Source: Sphingopyxis sp. RIFCSPHIGHO2_12_FULL_65_19
GTDB lineage: Bacteria; Pseudomonadota; Alphaproteobacteria; Sphingomonadales; Sphingomonadaceae
Reading direction: 5' to 3'
Length of the DNA stretch: 64,000 nucleotides
Assembly: GCF_001830555.1 (NCBI RefSeq)
Contig: NZ_MIAM01000030.1
Coordinates: 1 to 64,000 of the forward strand
Shown here: one piece after another, positions 35,153 to 44,460 of the stretch
Position numbering within the stretch: position 1 is the stretch's first letter
How the letters are laid out: each line of letters starts with the position of its first letter
Made by a program: the position numbers and the translations under genes
The notes under the pieces: generated by a model
What the model saw: only the letters and a program-made list of their open reading frames with translations
Database searches by the model: none
What the model was told of the DNA's origin: nothing

Positions 35153-35533
35153 ATGGCAAAGAAACCCGCCCTCACCAAAGCCGCAGCCAAGCGCGAGCAG
35201 GACAAGGCGCGCGCCAAGCAGCGGTTCCTCAATGTCCTGCGCGTTTCGTGCAATGTCGCGGGCGCCTGTCGATCCGCGAAGATCGGTCGCCGCACCGCCT
35301 ATGACTGGCGCGCAGCAGACGAGGAATTCGCACTGGCGTGGAAAGACGCCGAGGAAGAGGCCGCCGACGCCCTCGAGCAGGTGGCGTGGAAGCGCGCGAC
35401 CGAAGGCCAGAGCGATCGGCTTATGGAGATACTTCTCAAGGGCCATCGCCCCGAACGCTACGTCGAAAAATTCAAAGGCGAACTGACCGGTGCAATCACA
35501 ATCAAAATCGAGGGCGCCGCAGCCGACCTTTGA
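35153..35533 (+). CDS. terS: Terminase small subunit
   Basis: 126 residues. An N-terminal basic region is followed by a helix-turn-helix (FLNVLRVSCNVAGACRSAKI then GRRTAYDWR), and the C-terminal WKRATEGQSDRLMEILLKGH segment is typical of TerS-like DNA-recognition proteins. It overlaps the large-subunit gene by 44 bp. It would select the DNA for packaging. Confidence 0.75.
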   Translation: MAKKPALTKAAAKREQDKARAKQRFLNVLRVSCNVAGACRSAKIGRRTAYDWRAADEEFALAWKDAEEEAADALEQVAWKRATEGQSDRLMEILLKGHRPERYVEKFKGELTGAITIKIEGAAADL

Positions 35534-36842
35534 GCTGACTGAAAAGCAGGCTGAGCTTGTCGGGGCTGCGACCAGCAGCGCCCGCCATATCCTCGCTTAT
35601 GGCGGCTCGCGTTCAGGCAAGACCTTCGGCTTCTGCTTTTGCATTGCCAACCGCGGGCTTATGGCGCCGGGCAGTCGCCACCTGATTGCCCGTCACCACA
35701 ACATCGACGTGCGCCAGTCGATCATGCTCGACACCTGGCCCAAGATGATGCGCATGGCGTTCCCCGGCGTGCCGTATGAGGTCAACAAGTCCGATCAGTA
35801 TATCGTGATGCCCAATGGCGCCGAGATATGGTTTGGCGGCCTCGACGACAAAGAGCGCGTCGACAAGATTCTCGGCAAGGAATTTGCCACCGCCTATGTC
35901 AACGAGGCTTCGCAGGTTGCTTATGAGACCATCACGACGCTGCGCACCCGCCTGTCGCAAGCCTGCCTCAAGGCCGACGGTCGGCCGCTTGCCCTCAAGG
36001 CCTATTACGACCTCAACCCGGTCGGCCGCGGGCATTGGACATACAAGGAATTCGTCGAGGGCGTGCGGCCGGAGAACGGTATGCCGATCGAGGCGGGGAG
36101 CAGGGCGTTCGTCGTGCTCAACCCGACCGACAACCCCTATCTGCCCGCCGAGTATCTCGCCGAACTCGACGGCCTTCCCGACAAGCAGCGCCAGCGATTC
36201 CGCGACGGCAAATATCTCAGCGAAGTGCCGGGCGCACTATGGTCATCGTCCGACCGAATTGCCGACGACGGGCAAAATATGCCCGGTATCGATAGCCTGC
36301 GTCGTGGCGCGCCCCCTGCGTTGAAACGCGTCGTCATCGGCGTGGACCCGTCGGGCTCCGATGGCACCGGCGGTGACTGTCAGGGCATTGTCGTCGTCGG
36401 GCTGGGCAATGACGGGCACGGCTACGTGCTCGCCGATCGGTCGTGCCGCCTGTCGCCCGATGGCTGGGCGCGCATGGTGGCCCGCGCTGCCGAAGAATTC
36501 GGGGCCGATCGCGTCGTGGCCGAGCGTAACTATGGCGGGGCCATGGTCGAGGCCGTGCTGCGCAGCGCCGCCCGTAAACTGCCCGTCCGCATGGTCACGG
36601 CCTCGCGAGGCAAGGTGCTGCGCGCCGAGCCGATCGCGGCGCTGTATGAGCAGGGCAAAGTCCATCACGTCGGCACGTTCTCCGAACTCGAAGAACAGAT
36701 GACGATGACGACAACGACCGGTTATCGGGGCTCAGGATCGCCGGATCGGCTCGACGCGCTTGTGTGGGCGTTGACCGAGACCATGGCCGTGAAGCAGCCG
36801 TATAATTTGGCAGCCCTCATTGGGGAGGGTGATTGCCTTTGA
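35490..36842 (+). CDS. terL: Terminase large subunit
   Basis: 450 residues from GTG 35490. ATPase domain: Walker A GGSRSGKT near residue 33, Walker B-like TAYVNEAS near residue 135. C-terminal RNase-H-like nuclease: VIGVDPSGSDGTGGD (first acidic residue near 274), then AERNYGGAMVEAV and the acidic DRLDALVWALTE near the end. It resembles PBSX-type terminases. It packages DNA into a preformed head, yet no portal or capsid gene follows. A complete domain set suggests function. Confidence 0.9.
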   Translation: MQSQSKSRAPQPTFELTEKQAELVGAATSSARHILAYGGSRSGKTFGFCFCIANRGLMAPGSRHLIARHHNIDVRQSIMLDTWPKMMRMAFPGVPYEVNKSDQYIVMPNGAEIWFGGLDDKERVDKILGKEFATAYVNEASQVAYETITTLRTRLSQACLKADGRPLALKAYYDLNPVGRGHWTYKEFVEGVRPENGMPIEAGSRAFVVLNPTDNPYLPAEYLAELDGLPDKQRQRFRDGKYLSEVPGALWSSSDRIADDGQNMPGIDSLRRGAPPALKRVVIGVDPSGSDGTGGDCQGIVVVGLGNDGHGYVLADRSCRLSPDGWARMVARAAEEFGADRVVAERNYGGAMVEAVLRSAARKLPVRMVTASRGKVLRAEPIAALYEQGKVHHVGTFSELEEQMTMTTTTGYRGSGSPDRLDALVWALTETMAVKQPYNLAALIGEGDCL

Positions 36843-36884
36843 CGGCGGTAAGGATGCGCCACCGGCTGCGCAATTCCTCGCCGC

Positions 36885-37187
36885 ATGGCCTCCGCATCGA
36901 AACTCGCTTACGCTGACCACTGGCGCCAGATCGAGGCCAACCTGCCACCCGAGGAACGATCGCGAACAAAGGACCGCCGCGGGCGCCTTCGCCCTTATCG
37001 GCTATGCCCCGCCGACTTTCGCGAGACCTATATCCTGATCGGCTGGGAACATATCTGCGATCACTATCACGCCCATTGGTCGACGGTGGCGCGGTGGATC
37101 GACGAGACGGGCAGATCGCAGCTCAGGGCCGACCGCGCGGCCTATGTGCGCGAGCATGGCCTGACCATGTTGCACCCGGTGAAATAG
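36885..37187 (+). CDS. Hypothetical phage-type protein
   Basis: 100 residues. The C-terminal half looks like a helix-turn-helix (HICDHYHAHWSTVARWIDET). It lies right after terL, where a portal gene would be expected, but has no portal features. Confidence 0.55.
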   Translation: MASASKLAYADHWRQIEANLPPEERSRTKDRRGRLRPYRLCPADFRETYILIGWEHICDHYHAHWSTVARWIDETGRSQLRADRAAYVREHGLTMLHPVK

Positions 37188-37300
37188 CCGCCTCGTTCCT
37201 GAGCAGGGAACCGCAAAGTCGGTCAGATCGGCGCAAGCGATGGCGCTGTGGAAAGCAAAGCCTCGCGGTGGCCCCTGAAACGGCCCCCAAATGTCGGCGC

Positions 37301-37525
37301 CTATGGGGTGAAAGACACCATCTGATAATCTGGTAAGACCGCGTTAGCGTTGGTCACCATCGCGCCCTCTTGTTTGAGCACCAGCCAGATTTGACCATCC
37401 TGCTCGATGACATTCGTCGAGACCGTCAGGCCGGGAATTGCAAATTGGGGCTCGTGGAACCAGTCGGCGGTGGCTTGGGCTATAACCGGGCTCTCAAACG
37501 GCCTGCGCTGGATCAATATTCCCAT
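37301..37525 (-). CDS. Opposite-strand small protein (moron-like)
   Basis: 74 residues; the ATG at 37525 is preceded by the strong ribosome-binding site GGAGGGGAG. It is the only leftward gene in the rightward packaging/morphogenesis block, so it probably has its own promoter and is expressed independently. Hydrophilic beta-rich sequence (IPGLTVSTNVIEQDGQIWLV); no known family. Confidence 0.55.
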   Translation of the reverse strand: MGILIQRRPFESPVIAQATADWFHEPQFAIPGLTVSTNVIEQDGQIWLVLKQEGAMVTNANAVLPDYQMVSFTP

Positions 37526-37679
37526 TTGCTCCCCTCCCTGAAATTCAGTCGCGGACGAAGCCATAGCACAACTCTAACGGCGGTAAATCATCCCCGGCGC
37601 GGTGGCATTGTTTCACCAACTGGCAAGCCTGCCAGCCGCGTCCGCCTCCGCCTAGCTGAGGCCAAGGAGCTCAGGCATC

Positions 37680-38513
37680 ATGCAGATGACCTTTCACGAT
37701 CGCGCACCGCTCGAAAAGGTGCGCCGCTTGGCAGATGGCCGCATCGCCGCCGTCGCCAAATTCGCCCGAAGCGGTGTCCAGCAATATACCGGCGCCGAAT
37801 TGGGCCGCCCCGATCTCGCGACCGTCAACGTCTATCGGCCCGAAAGCGAAGTTTTCGACGAGGCCGCGATGGCGAGTTTCGCGCACAAGGCCATCACGCT
37901 CGGCCATCCCGCCGGTGGGGTCACGATCGACAACTGGAAACAGCACGGCGTCGGCTGGACCGAGGGCAAGGTTGCCCGCGATGGCGATTATGTCGAAATC
38001 CCTTTGATGCTCGCCGATGCTGCGGCGATCCGTGCCTATGACAGCGGCGAGGCCCGCGAACTCAGCGGCGGCTATGCCTGCGAACTCGTTTGGGGTGACG
38101 GCATCGCGCCGGATGGAACGCCGTTTCAGGCAACCCAGCGCAAGATTCGCGGCGACCATATCGCCCAGGTTCCCAAGGGCCGCGCAGGGGAAAAAGCCCG
38201 CATCGGAGACAGCGCAATGACGAACGACATCGACCAAATCAACCTTGAGGTCGCGCAGATGCGCGCATCGCACACCCGAAAATTCGCTTTCATGGGCGAC
38301 CGCGCGCCGCCGTTCAATGAGGACAGTGCGCGCCTGATTGCTGCCAGCAAGGTGCAAAATTACAACGCGCAGGTTGCCGATGCTGCCCGCGAATATGCCC
38401 TCACCGGCGTGGCTGCAATGCCTGCCACCGGTTTGACCGCTGACGCGGCGCAGCGCGGCAATGACACCAATGCCGCGATGCGCAACCTCGCGCGCTCCAA
38501 CGCCTACAGCTGA
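37680..38513 (+). CDS. DUF2213-family phage protein
   Basis: 277 residues. The N-terminal part carries a conserved block with VNVYRPESEVFDEAAMASFA, HPAGGVTIDNWKQHGVG, and ELSGGYACELVW. DUF2213 proteins lie beside capsid genes and are thought to act in head maturation (protease/scaffold role). The ATG at 37680 has AAGGAG 8 bp upstream. The C-terminal third is Ala-rich and helical, scaffold-like. Confidence 0.75.
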   Translation: MQMTFHDRAPLEKVRRLADGRIAAVAKFARSGVQQYTGAELGRPDLATVNVYRPESEVFDEAAMASFAHKAITLGHPAGGVTIDNWKQHGVGWTEGKVARDGDYVEIPLMLADAAAIRAYDSGEARELSGGYACELVWGDGIAPDGTPFQATQRKIRGDHIAQVPKGRAGEKARIGDSAMTNDIDQINLEVAQMRASHTRKFAFMGDRAPPFNEDSARLIAASKVQNYNAQVADAAREYALTGVAAMPATGLTADAAQRGNDTNAAMRNLARSNAYS

Positions 38514-38523
38514 GGAATTCGAC

Positions 38524-39387
38524 ATGGCTAAAACTCTCAACGAGCGCCTCACCAGCGCGCGGTCGACGGATCGCGTCAACATCACTGACCTCGAAGCCCT
38601 GATTGCCGAGGCCACCGCCGAGCGCGACCGGCAGACCGGCGCCGCCGAGCATCACGCCGCCGAGGCGGTCAACCTGGCGCTGAGCGACGATGACCGCGAG
38701 GAAGCCGACCGGCTGGCGCAACATTGTCGGCGCACCGCCAAGGCCTACACGACGGCGATCGACGAATTGCAGGCGAAGCTCGAAGCCAAGCGCAATTCGG
38801 AGCATCGAAGGGCGCAAGAGGAAGCAAAGGCGGCGCTTATCGCCAGCCGTGACGAACTCGCGGCCCGCCTCGCCGAACGCATCCCCGCCATTTTCGACGA
38901 ACTCACCGGCCTGCTCGCCGAGATCGAGGAAATGGACGCGCGGGGCGGGACGACATTGGAAAGCGCCGAGGCGATCGCCCGCGGTGTCCCCGCGAACTTT
39001 TATATCGGCCCTTCGCCTGTGACGCGGCTGGTCAATATGAAGATCCCGGAATTTGGCGGGCACGGCCTTGCATGGCCCCCTAACAAGCTCGCGGCGGGAT
39101 TTGTGCGTATGGAGGAAGCCTCGCGCCGACAATGGGCTGCCTATCAGGAATCCAAGGCCACCGAGCATGGCCGATGGAAACGCTACATGGTCGTGGGACC
39201 GACGAACGGCTCGCGGACCATGATTGAGACGCGGCGCGGCTATACGCCCATGGGCAAAGGCGATGTGCGGGAAGCCGTGATGACCGTCGAGGGCGTCAAG
39301 GATGCCCAGGCGAACGGCTGCACCGTGACGCCCCTCAAAGACAATGAGGTCGTCGGCCTGCCGTCGGATCGGGTCATCGTCGCATGA
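38524..39387 (+). CDS. Coiled-coil phage-type protein
   Basis: 287 residues. The first ~140 residues are charged, with heptad-like segments (IDELQAKLEAKRNSEHRRAQ and RDELAARLAERIPAIFDEL). A compact C-terminal part follows (RWKRYMVVGPTNGSRTMIET). It sits where a major capsid gene is usually found but lacks the HK97-type signature. GAGG precedes the ATG. Confidence 0.6.
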   Translation: MAKTLNERLTSARSTDRVNITDLEALIAEATAERDRQTGAAEHHAAEAVNLALSDDDREEADRLAQHCRRTAKAYTTAIDELQAKLEAKRNSEHRRAQEEAKAALIASRDELAARLAERIPAIFDELTGLLAEIEEMDARGGTTLESAEAIARGVPANFYIGPSPVTRLVNMKIPEFGGHGLAWPPNKLAAGFVRMEEASRRQWAAYQESKATEHGRWKRYMVVGPTNGSRTMIETRRGYTPMGKGDVREAVMTVEGVKDAQANGCTVTPLKDNEVVGLPSDRVIVA

Positions 39388-39620
39388 CATTGCAGTCGTC
39401 CCTTTTTGCGGGCGGACGCACGGCTGACGATGCGTCTTTTCATGGGGGCGTGTCGTCGGTCGACCAAGGCGAGGGGGCAGGACTCCTTGGCTGTCCCCTC
39501 GTCAACCCTATCGGTGCTACCCCTGCGCCGGTCACCGGGCGGGCCGGCCCCCCTCAAATCCTCGAAGCCCGCCCGGTGCCATCCATCGCCGAAACGCACC
39601 TTGGAAAACTGCCATGCTGA
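39384..39620 (+). CDS. Possible small protein
   Basis: 78 residues, Gly/Pro-rich, starting in an ATGA overlap with the upstream gene and ending inside the next. Composition is weakly protein-like; only the overlap supports it. Confidence 0.3.
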   Translation: MTLQSSLFAGGRTADDASFHGGVSSVDQGEGAGLLGCPLVNPIGATPAPVTGRAGPPQILEARPVPSIAETHLGKLPC

Positions 39621-39985
39621 GCTTTCACGGCCTGATCTGGGTCACGCGCGGCGAGGAAAAGCCGCTCGCGGGCAAGTGGCGCGCCAAGGGCAAGAAATAC
39701 CGCACCGGCGCCTACACGCTCGCCATCCTGCGCGGCGAGCATCCCGACGAGCCGGAAATGGCCGTGTTCGATCATCTGACGATCGAGCGCATCGCCGATG
39801 GAGCCGAAATCACCCTCGCGCTCACCGCCGAGCAAATCGCCGCCGCTCAGGGTCCGGCGCGGCCCGAAATCGAGCATCTCGTCTATCGCCTTCGCCACCA
39901 CGGCGCCGAAGTCTATTCCGGCCTGTTCTCGGTCCATCCGCGTTCGAGCCAAGTCGAGGCGCCGCGCAAGTTGGGAGACGGGTAA
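39614..39985 (+). CDS. Hypothetical phage structural-region protein
   Basis: 123 residues (LSFHGLIWVTRGEEKPLAGK start; EIEHLVYRLRHHGAEVYSG near the end). The ATG at 39614 has CCTTGGAAA upstream. Related small proteins occur in sphingomonad prophages, but the role is unknown. Confidence 0.55.
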   Translation: MLSFHGLIWVTRGEEKPLAGKWRAKGKKYRTGAYTLAILRGEHPDEPEMAVFDHLTIERIADGAEITLALTAEQIAAAQGPARPEIEHLVYRLRHHGAEVYSGLFSVHPRSSQVEAPRKLGDG

Positions 39986-40230
39986 TTTCCAAAGTCCTCA
40001 AAATCGTCGGTGCAATTGCGTCGGTCGTCGCGATGATCCCCGGCCCTTGGCAGCTTCCCGCCGCAGCAATCGCGGTGGGCGCTGGTATCGGCTCAACCCT
40101 GCTGGCGAAACGTCCCAAGGCGCCGAAAATGCCGGTTGGGTCGGTTGAACGCCTGAACGTCTCGATAGACCCCCGAACGCCACGCAAAGCCGTTTTCGGC
40201 GTCACCGCGGGCCGGACCTCGATCCGATGA
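39985..40230 (+). pseudogene. Truncated tail-tip/host-specificity protein, N-terminal stub
   Basis: A frame of about 81 residues with a membrane-like segment (IVGAIASVVAMIPGPWQLP) and SIDPRTPRKAVFGVTAGRTS, which matches the beginning of long tail-tip (host-specificity) proteins of sphingomonad phages. It stops directly after TSIR, where intact homologues continue for hundreds of residues, and no standard start codon is visible. The stop overlaps the next gene (ATGA). This marks a deletion or recombination point. Confidence 0.55.
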
Positions 40231-40880
40231 CCGCCATGAATGCCTTTGCCCGCGAAGGCGGCGCCTATCTGATCGCCGATACCGCCGGTTATCACAGCGA
40301 CGGCACTGTCCTGGGCTTTGCCGAAAAGGTCGTCACCGACGCCCGCCTCGCGATGATGATCGGCATTTGCGGGCGCGCCGCTCGCGAGGTTGAGGACCGC
40401 ATAGAGGCATGGCTTGCCGACCAGCCCGACCAAACTACCGCCTTCGCGCGATTGTCCGCCTTCCTATGCCAGCTCGTCGACGAGGCCGAAGAAGAGGACG
40501 ACGGCGAGGCTGGCGACCTGCCCGACGGCATCCGCCTCACCCTCGCATGGTGGGATGCAGACGCGCAGGAAGGGCGCTGCGGAATCATGGCGTCGACGCC
40601 CGACTTGGCGGGCGGTGCCGAGACCTTCGCGCTGCGGCCCGTCCGGACCCTGTTCATGCCCGCGCTGGAAGGCTCAGACCTTTGGCCCGGCCATTCGTTC
40701 GACCCGGAAGCCGACGCGCTGGCCCTCGCGGAACATCAACGCCGCTGCGACCACGGTGATGGCCGCGCGCGGGTCGGTGGGCAGATGATCCTCTATCGCG
40801 TGGCGGCCGACGGCATCACGTCGCGCGAATTGAGCCGGTGGGCCGACCTGATCGGCCGTCCGATCATGGTGATGACGTGA
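40227..40880 (+). CDS. Hypothetical protein, possible NTN-hydrolase-like N-terminus
   Basis: 217 residues. The start (REGGAYLIADTAGYHSDGTV then FAEKVV) loosely resembles proteasome-type N-terminal strands. The middle is acidic (VDEAEEEDDGEAGDLPDG). It is coupled to both neighbours by ATGA/TGATG overlaps. Function unknown. Confidence 0.55.
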   Translation: MTAMNAFAREGGAYLIADTAGYHSDGTVLGFAEKVVTDARLAMMIGICGRAAREVEDRIEAWLADQPDQTTAFARLSAFLCQLVDEAEEEDDGEAGDLPDGIRLTLAWWDADAQEGRCGIMASTPDLAGGAETFALRPVRTLFMPALEGSDLWPGHSFDPEADALALAEHQRRCDHGDGRARVGGQMILYRVAADGITSRELSRWADLIGRPIMVMT

Positions 40881-41311
40881 TGGGCGGCTGGTCCGGCCGC
40901 GGATCGCTCGAAAAGCGGTTGAAGGCGATCACATCGCCGCGAGCGAAGAGGCTTTTGGGCGCTGCGCTGCGCGAGGCTGGCGAGACGATCGCCGTGCACG
41001 CTCAACATCTCATCACGTCCGGCTCATCCAGCGGGCAATCCGGCGGCAAGCACCAGCACGTCGTCAGCGCCCCGAACACCCCGCCCAATAACGAATTCGG
41101 TGACTTGGCAGAGGGGATCGAGGTTTTGCAGCCGTCCGACGAGGAAGTCGTCGTCCAGGCCAACGCGGCGCATAGTGCCCCTCTCGAATGGGGCACAAGC
41201 AAAATGGAGGCGCGCCCGTATTTTCGGCCCGCGCGCGACGCGAAGAAGAAAGAGGCCCGCAAGAAATTCGCGGAGGCCGTTGATCACATCGTAAGAGGAG
41301 GCGCAGGTTAA
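40880..41311 (+). CDS. HK97-gp10-like head-tail joining protein
   Basis: 143 residues. The N-terminal helix (LLGAALREAGETIAVHAQHL), the central HSAPLEWGTSKMEARPYFRP block and the C-terminal helix are the HK97-gp10 (minor tail/neck) pattern. It starts in a TGATG overlap and ends in a TAATG overlap with the tape measure. Confidence 0.75.
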   Translation: MGGWSGRGSLEKRLKAITSPRAKRLLGAALREAGETIAVHAQHLITSGSSSGQSGGKHQHVVSAPNTPPNNEFGDLAEGIEVLQPSDEEVVVQANAAHSAPLEWGTSKMEARPYFRPARDAKKKEARKKFAEAVDHIVRGGAG

Positions 41312-44145
41312 TGCCCGAAGTTGATCCCCTGGTGCTGCGCTTGATAGCAGACACCCGAGCCGCGCGGGAAGAGATGCGCCGATTCCAGCGCGAATCCGGT
41401 CAGGGGCTGGACCGCGTTGGCCGTGACGTGACGCGCCTCGAAAACCAGATCAGGCGATCATCGGGCGCGATCGGGGCGAGCCTCCGAGGCCTTGCCGCTA
41501 CATTCGCAACGCTGTTCACCGGACGCGAACTTGTCGCGGCGATCGACAGCTTCACCCGGTTGCAAAATAGCCTCAAGGTCGCGGGGCTTGAGGGTGAGAA
41601 ATTGCAGCGCGTGCAAAGCCAGCTGCTCGATTTGTCGTCGCGTTATGGCGTCGGCATCGAAGGCCTTGCGAACCTCTATGGCAAGGCCGCCGACGCGGGC
41701 CGCAGTTTCGGAGCCAGTGAAGGCGAAATTCTCCAGCTTACCGAAGCGACCAGCCAGGCGCTTAAGATCACCGGAACCAGCGCAGCGCAAGCGCAGGGCG
41801 CCATTCTGGGCCTCTCCCAAGCCCTCGCATCCGGCACCGTCCGCGCCGAAGAATATTCGCAAATCAACGAAGGCGGCTTGCGTCCGCTGCTCCAAGCGGC
41901 GGCCGGGGCCGAGCGGTTCGGTGGCGATATCAACAAATTGCGGGCCGCGATGCTGGACGGCAAAGTTACCTCGCAGGAATTCTTCGCGGGCATCATCGCC
42001 GGGAGCGCCGAACTGGACGCGAAAGCCGCGAAAGCCACGCTCACCCTCGCCGGTGCCTTTGAGGCACTCAGCAGCCGCTTCACCGTGTATATCGGGCAGA
42101 GCGCGGAAGCGAACGGCGCAACGGCTGCGCTGGCTGGCGCAATGCAGTTGCTCGCCGAGAATCTGGATATCATCATCCCGGCGCTCGCCACGATCGCAGC
42201 CGTCATGGGCGGAACCATGGTCGCGAACGCCATCGCGGGCTCGCGGGCATTCTTTGCCCTCACGGCGGCCATGGGCGGTGCTGCTACAGCGGCCGAAGCG
42301 GCGACTTTTGCCTTCGGCGGGCTCGGTGCTGCCCTGGCTGGCCCCGTCGGCGTCGCGGCGGCGATAACGGCGGTGGGCGCGGGCCTGATCTATCTCGCGT
42401 CGCAATCCGAGAATACCGGCTTGTCGATCGATGACCTGCGGGAGGCCAATGAGCAAAACGCCGCCGAACTCGACGGCATGATCTCGAAGCTGAAGGCCGC
42501 GGGCGTGCAGACGGACGAGCTTGCGGCCGCGGCGGCTCGGGCGAAGGGCTCGGTTGATGACCTTTCGGATTCCTATCGGAACGCCCTGATCGAGGCCCGC
42601 AAATTCAACAAGGAAACCGCTGGCGGAAAGATCCAGCAATACAATGACGATATCAGGGCATCGCAGGATCGTCAGGCCGTTCTCACCGAATATATTCGTG
42701 CGCAGCGGGCCGCCAACCCGGGTGCGATCCGCGAGGGCCGAAAATCTCCGCAACTCGTCCAAGCCGAACAGAAACTGGCGGGCGAACGCCAGTTTGAGGC
42801 GGGACTGCGGGTCCGCGTCGACGTTCAGGCGGCGGCATTTCAGGCGGGCGTTGACCTTGACGGCGGGGGCAAGCGCACCGCCACCGCGACCGGCGACAAA
42901 CCGAAAGGCACCCGCACCTCCCGCACCCGAGCCGCCGAAGATCCGCTCGACGCGCAGTTTCGCAACGAACAGGAACTGCGCCAGCTTCAGCTCGAAGAAC
43001 TGCGCGCCAAGGAACAGGTCGCCACGTCTGCCAAGGAGAGGGCATCGTTTGCCCGCGATGCCCTCGACCTCGAAGCGACCATGCGCCGCAAGGATATCGA
43101 TGAGGCTCAGCGCAAGGGGCAACTGCTCGAAGGCGAAGCGAACGCTCGCCGCAAGATTATCGACAACCTCTATGGCGCCGCCGACGAAATCACGGTGCAG
43201 GGCCGCGAGACCGCCTATCAGCTTGCCATCTCGCGGGAGGAGCAGGAACGGCTTGCCCGCCAGCAAAACGACGCCATGCGCGACGAACTGGATGCGCTCG
43301 GCGCCGAAGCTGGTATCACCGACGTCCGGAAAAACCGCGTCGCGATTGAACGCCGAATGCTGGAAATTCAGCAGCAAATCGAACGGTCGTTGCTCGACGA
43401 AGCGATAGCCCGCGGCGACGTGCTAGACGCGGCTCAGGCTCGCGGCGCGCTGGCCCGCAAGCAAACCGCCGAGCGGATTGACTTCGATCGCGGCCAGGCG
43501 GGGGCGCTCGGGCAGTATATTGATGATCTGCGAAAGCAGGGCCTTAACCTGGACGATCAATTCGAGGGCATCGCCGCGAACGGCCTGCGCTCACTCAATG
43601 ACGGGCTCGCAGATGCCATCGCGAACAGCAAAAACCTGGGCGACGTTTTCAAGAATGTCGCGCAATCGATCATCGCGGACCTCATCCGCATCGCAATCCA
43701 ACAGACCATCGTAAATGCGCTTATGAATGTCGCGGGAAGCATCTTCGGCGGCGGCTTCACCGGCGACGGCGCGCCGGGCAATGCAGGCGGGATGGACCTG
43801 CGAGGCTTCCGCGCGGGCGGTGGGCCTGTCGCGGCCGGGAGCCTCTATCGCATCAATGAGACTGCTACCCCCGGCAATCCCGAATATTTCCGGCCTTGGA
43901 CGAATGGCGAGGTCATCCCGCTTGGGCAGGTGAACAAAATGGCGGCGCGCGGCGGGGCGCAGGGTAACGGCATCGCAACGGTGCGTGTCGAACTGAGCGG
44001 CGATCTCGACGCGCGTATCGTCAATGTCTCTGGCCCCGTCGCAGTCGAGGTCGTAAGCCAAGCGGCCCGCCCGCTTATCGACGCGGCGGCGAACGAGACC
44101 ATGCGGCGCGCCAATCGACCGCGGATGCCGGGAGCAGGACGCTAA
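41311..44145 (+). CDS. Phage tail tape-measure protein
   Basis: 944 residues. An N-terminal coiled coil is followed by the TMP domain (EYSQINEGGLRPLLQAAAGA), hydrophobic segments around residues 290-360, a central charged coiled coil (ELRQLQLEELRAKEQVA and similar) and a Gly-rich C-terminus with GFRAGGGPVAAGSLYRINE. By the known scaling of tape-measure length to tail length it would set a tail of moderate length. No tail tube, chaperone or tip genes accompany it. Confidence 0.9.
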   Translation: MPEVDPLVLRLIADTRAAREEMRRFQRESGQGLDRVGRDVTRLENQIRRSSGAIGASLRGLAATFATLFTGRELVAAIDSFTRLQNSLKVAGLEGEKLQRVQSQLLDLSSRYGVGIEGLANLYGKAADAGRSFGASEGEILQLTEATSQALKITGTSAAQAQGAILGLSQALASGTVRAEEYSQINEGGLRPLLQAAAGAERFGGDINKLRAAMLDGKVTSQEFFAGIIAGSAELDAKAAKATLTLAGAFEALSSRFTVYIGQSAEANGATAALAGAMQLLAENLDIIIPALATIAAVMGGTMVANAIAGSRAFFALTAAMGGAATAAEAATFAFGGLGAALAGPVGVAAAITAVGAGLIYLASQSENTGLSIDDLREANEQNAAELDGMISKLKAAGVQTDELAAAAARAKGSVDDLSDSYRNALIEARKFNKETAGGKIQQYNDDIRASQDRQAVLTEYIRAQRAANPGAIREGRKSPQLVQAEQKLAGERQFEAGLRVRVDVQAAAFQAGVDLDGGGKRTATATGDKPKGTRTSRTRAAEDPLDAQFRNEQELRQLQLEELRAKEQVATSAKERASFARDALDLEATMRRKDIDEAQRKGQLLEGEANARRKIIDNLYGAADEITVQGRETAYQLAISREEQERLARQQNDAMRDELDALGAEAGITDVRKNRVAIERRMLEIQQQIERSLLDEAIARGDVLDAAQARGALARKQTAERIDFDRGQAGALGQYIDDLRKQGLNLDDQFEGIAANGLRSLNDGLADAIANSKNLGDVFKNVAQSIIADLIRIAIQQTIVNALMNVAGSIFGGGFTGDGAPGNAGGMDLRGFRAGGGPVAAGSLYRINETATPGNPEYFRPWTNGEVIPLGQVNKMAARGGAQGNGIATVRVELSGDLDARIVNVSGPVAVEVVSQAARPLIDAAANETMRRANRPRMPGAGR

Positions 44146-44154
44146 ACAGGGACA

Positions 44155-44415
44155 ATGGATATGATAATTTCACACACCAGTGACGAATTTGCCGCCACAT
44201 CGCGCGCGTTCGCGATCTTGGTCGGCGCGCTCCACGCAAAAGGAATTATCGACGGGCGAGCCATCGCCGGGTGCATTCGTATCGGCGCAGTCGAAACGGG
44301 CGGCGTTGTAGCGGATCTCATGGGGATCATGGCTACCGGCGTGACGAATACCGTTGAGAGGTGGGAGAAGGATGGGCCGGTCAAACTGGCCGTCGTGGAC
44401 GGTGAGAGGGATTGA
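44155..44415 (+). CDS. Hypothetical small protein
   Basis: 86 residues, 9 bp after the tape-measure stop. Gly/Ile-rich helices (AIAGCIRIGAVETGGVVADL). No family recognised; it follows the late operon. Confidence 0.5.
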   Translation: MDMIISHTSDEFAATSRAFAILVGALHAKGIIDGRAIAGCIRIGAVETGGVVADLMGIMATGVTNTVERWEKDGPVKLAVVDGERD

Positions 44416-44460
44416 GCGCATCCGCCGTCTGCGATAGCCATGCGACAAAGGGGAGCCAAG

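Noticed and set aside
34746-35486. Forward frame of 246 codons between helicase and TerS
   Set aside because: It overlaps the helicase end and most of TerS out of frame, has low-complexity composition, and the gap carries repeats instead.
41458-43377. Long reverse-strand frame across the tape-measure gene
   Set aside because: Same codon-bias shadow; the forward frame has the TMP domain and coupled neighbours.
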